A DNA stretch of 5,470 nucleotides from Acidobacteriota bacterium (lineage in GTDB: Bacteria; Acidobacteriota; Terriglobia; Acidiferrales; UBA7541). Numbering within the stretch: position 1 is the stretch's first letter; every line of letters begins with the position of its first letter. The position numbers and the translations under genes are program-made. Location of the stretch: positions 19,423 through 24,892 of the forward strand of contig PKXT01000075.1 in the NCBI GenBank assembly GCA_003133505.1. Reading direction: 5' to 3'. Shown one piece after another: positions 5,205-5,470 of the stretch. Below the pieces are notes generated by a model. It made no database searches. It was not told where the DNA came from and saw only the letters and a list, made by a program, of their open reading frames with translations.

Positions 5205-5470
5205 ATGGGACGTTCACTTGTAATTGTAGAATCGCCGGCCAAGGCGAAAACCATCAACAAATACCTGGGCAAGCAATACATTGTTAAAGCTTCCCTCGGT
5301 CATATCAAAGATCTACCCAAGAAGGACCTCGCGGTCGATGTCGAAAACGGCTTCGAGCCGCACTATGAAGTAATCGAAGGCAAGAAGAAGCTCATCGCCG
5401 AGCTTAAGGCATCCGCCAAAGGCGTCGAGAGCATCTACCTGGCGGCCGATCCGGATCGCGAAGGCGAGGC
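5205..5470 (+). CDS. topA: DNA topoisomerase I, N-terminal part, cut by window edge
   Basis: The 88 complete codons encode the beginning of the Toprim domain of type IA topoisomerase I, which relaxes negative supercoils through a transient 5'-phosphotyrosine break. VIVESPAKAKTI (6-17) carries the conserved Glu9, SLGHIKDLP (30-38) is the typical second motif, and AADPDREGE (80-88) holds the Asp82/Asp84/Glu86 metal site. The active-site tyrosine and zinc fingers lie beyond the window. The ATG at 5205 is supported by AGAAGGA at 5195-5201 and by the standard MGRSLVIVESPAK N-terminus. It lies 51 bases after the dprA stop and may be read from the dprA promoter or from one not apparent in the gap. 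The frame is intact as far as visible. Confidence 0.95.
   Translation, partial: MGRSLVIVESPAKAKTINKYLGKQYIVKASLGHIKDLPKKDLAVDVENGFEPHYEVIEGKKKLIAELKASAKGVESIYLAADPDREGE

Noticed and set aside
1..5470. tRNA, rRNA, CRISPR, insertion sequence or riboswitch
   Set aside because: I found no cloverleaf-like sequence, regular repeat-spacer array, transposase motif or conserved leader structure; the gaps between genes are short.

Overview
The window looks like chromosomal housekeeping DNA from a moderately GC-rich bacterium, most likely an Acidobacteriota (Terriglobia-type) genome. That placement is an inference from protein flavour: futalosine-pathway menaquinone genes, a coiled-coil zinc-ribbon protein next to an RNase HI-type gene, and a dprA-topA pair. 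No RNA gene, insertion sequence, CRISPR array or prophage signal is visible.

Layout from left to right. (1) 1-168, minus strand: the start of a 4-oxalocrotonate tautomerase-family gene running off the left edge, with a strong Shine-Dalgarno and a recognisable sigma70-type promoter; the usual catalytic N-terminal proline is replaced by serine. (2) 169-333: a divergent promoter region with a near-repeated ATGCAT-containing element. (3) 334-1977, plus strand: a coiled-coil/C4 zinc-ribbon protein followed closely by an RNase HI-family protein with a C-terminal extension resembling the small beta domain of AF2212/DUF104 antitoxins. (4) 1986-3939, minus strand: mqnC and mqnA, two enzymes of futalosine menaquinone synthesis, in mqnA-mqnC transcription order. 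mqnC ends tail to tail with the RNase H gene, 8 bases apart. (5) 3940-4077: a divergent promoter region. (6) 4078-5153, plus strand: a dprA gene that is recognisable from start to stop but cannot be read in one frame. (7) 5205-5470, plus strand: the 5' end of topA, cut by the right edge.

The most notable observation is the state of dprA. Three departures from the DprA reading frame each sit at a short G tract (net -1, +1, +2), a further compensating pair is possible, and the winged-helix domain seems to lack roughly 18-20 residues in frame. The total length, 1076 bases, leaves remainder 2 on division by 3, as the inferred indels predict. The other complete genes are open and look normal, so this is either a real, fairly young pseudogene or a local sequence-quality problem. 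I see no wholly new system. The best novelty candidates are the RNase H plus DUF104-like fusion and the proline-less tautomerase.
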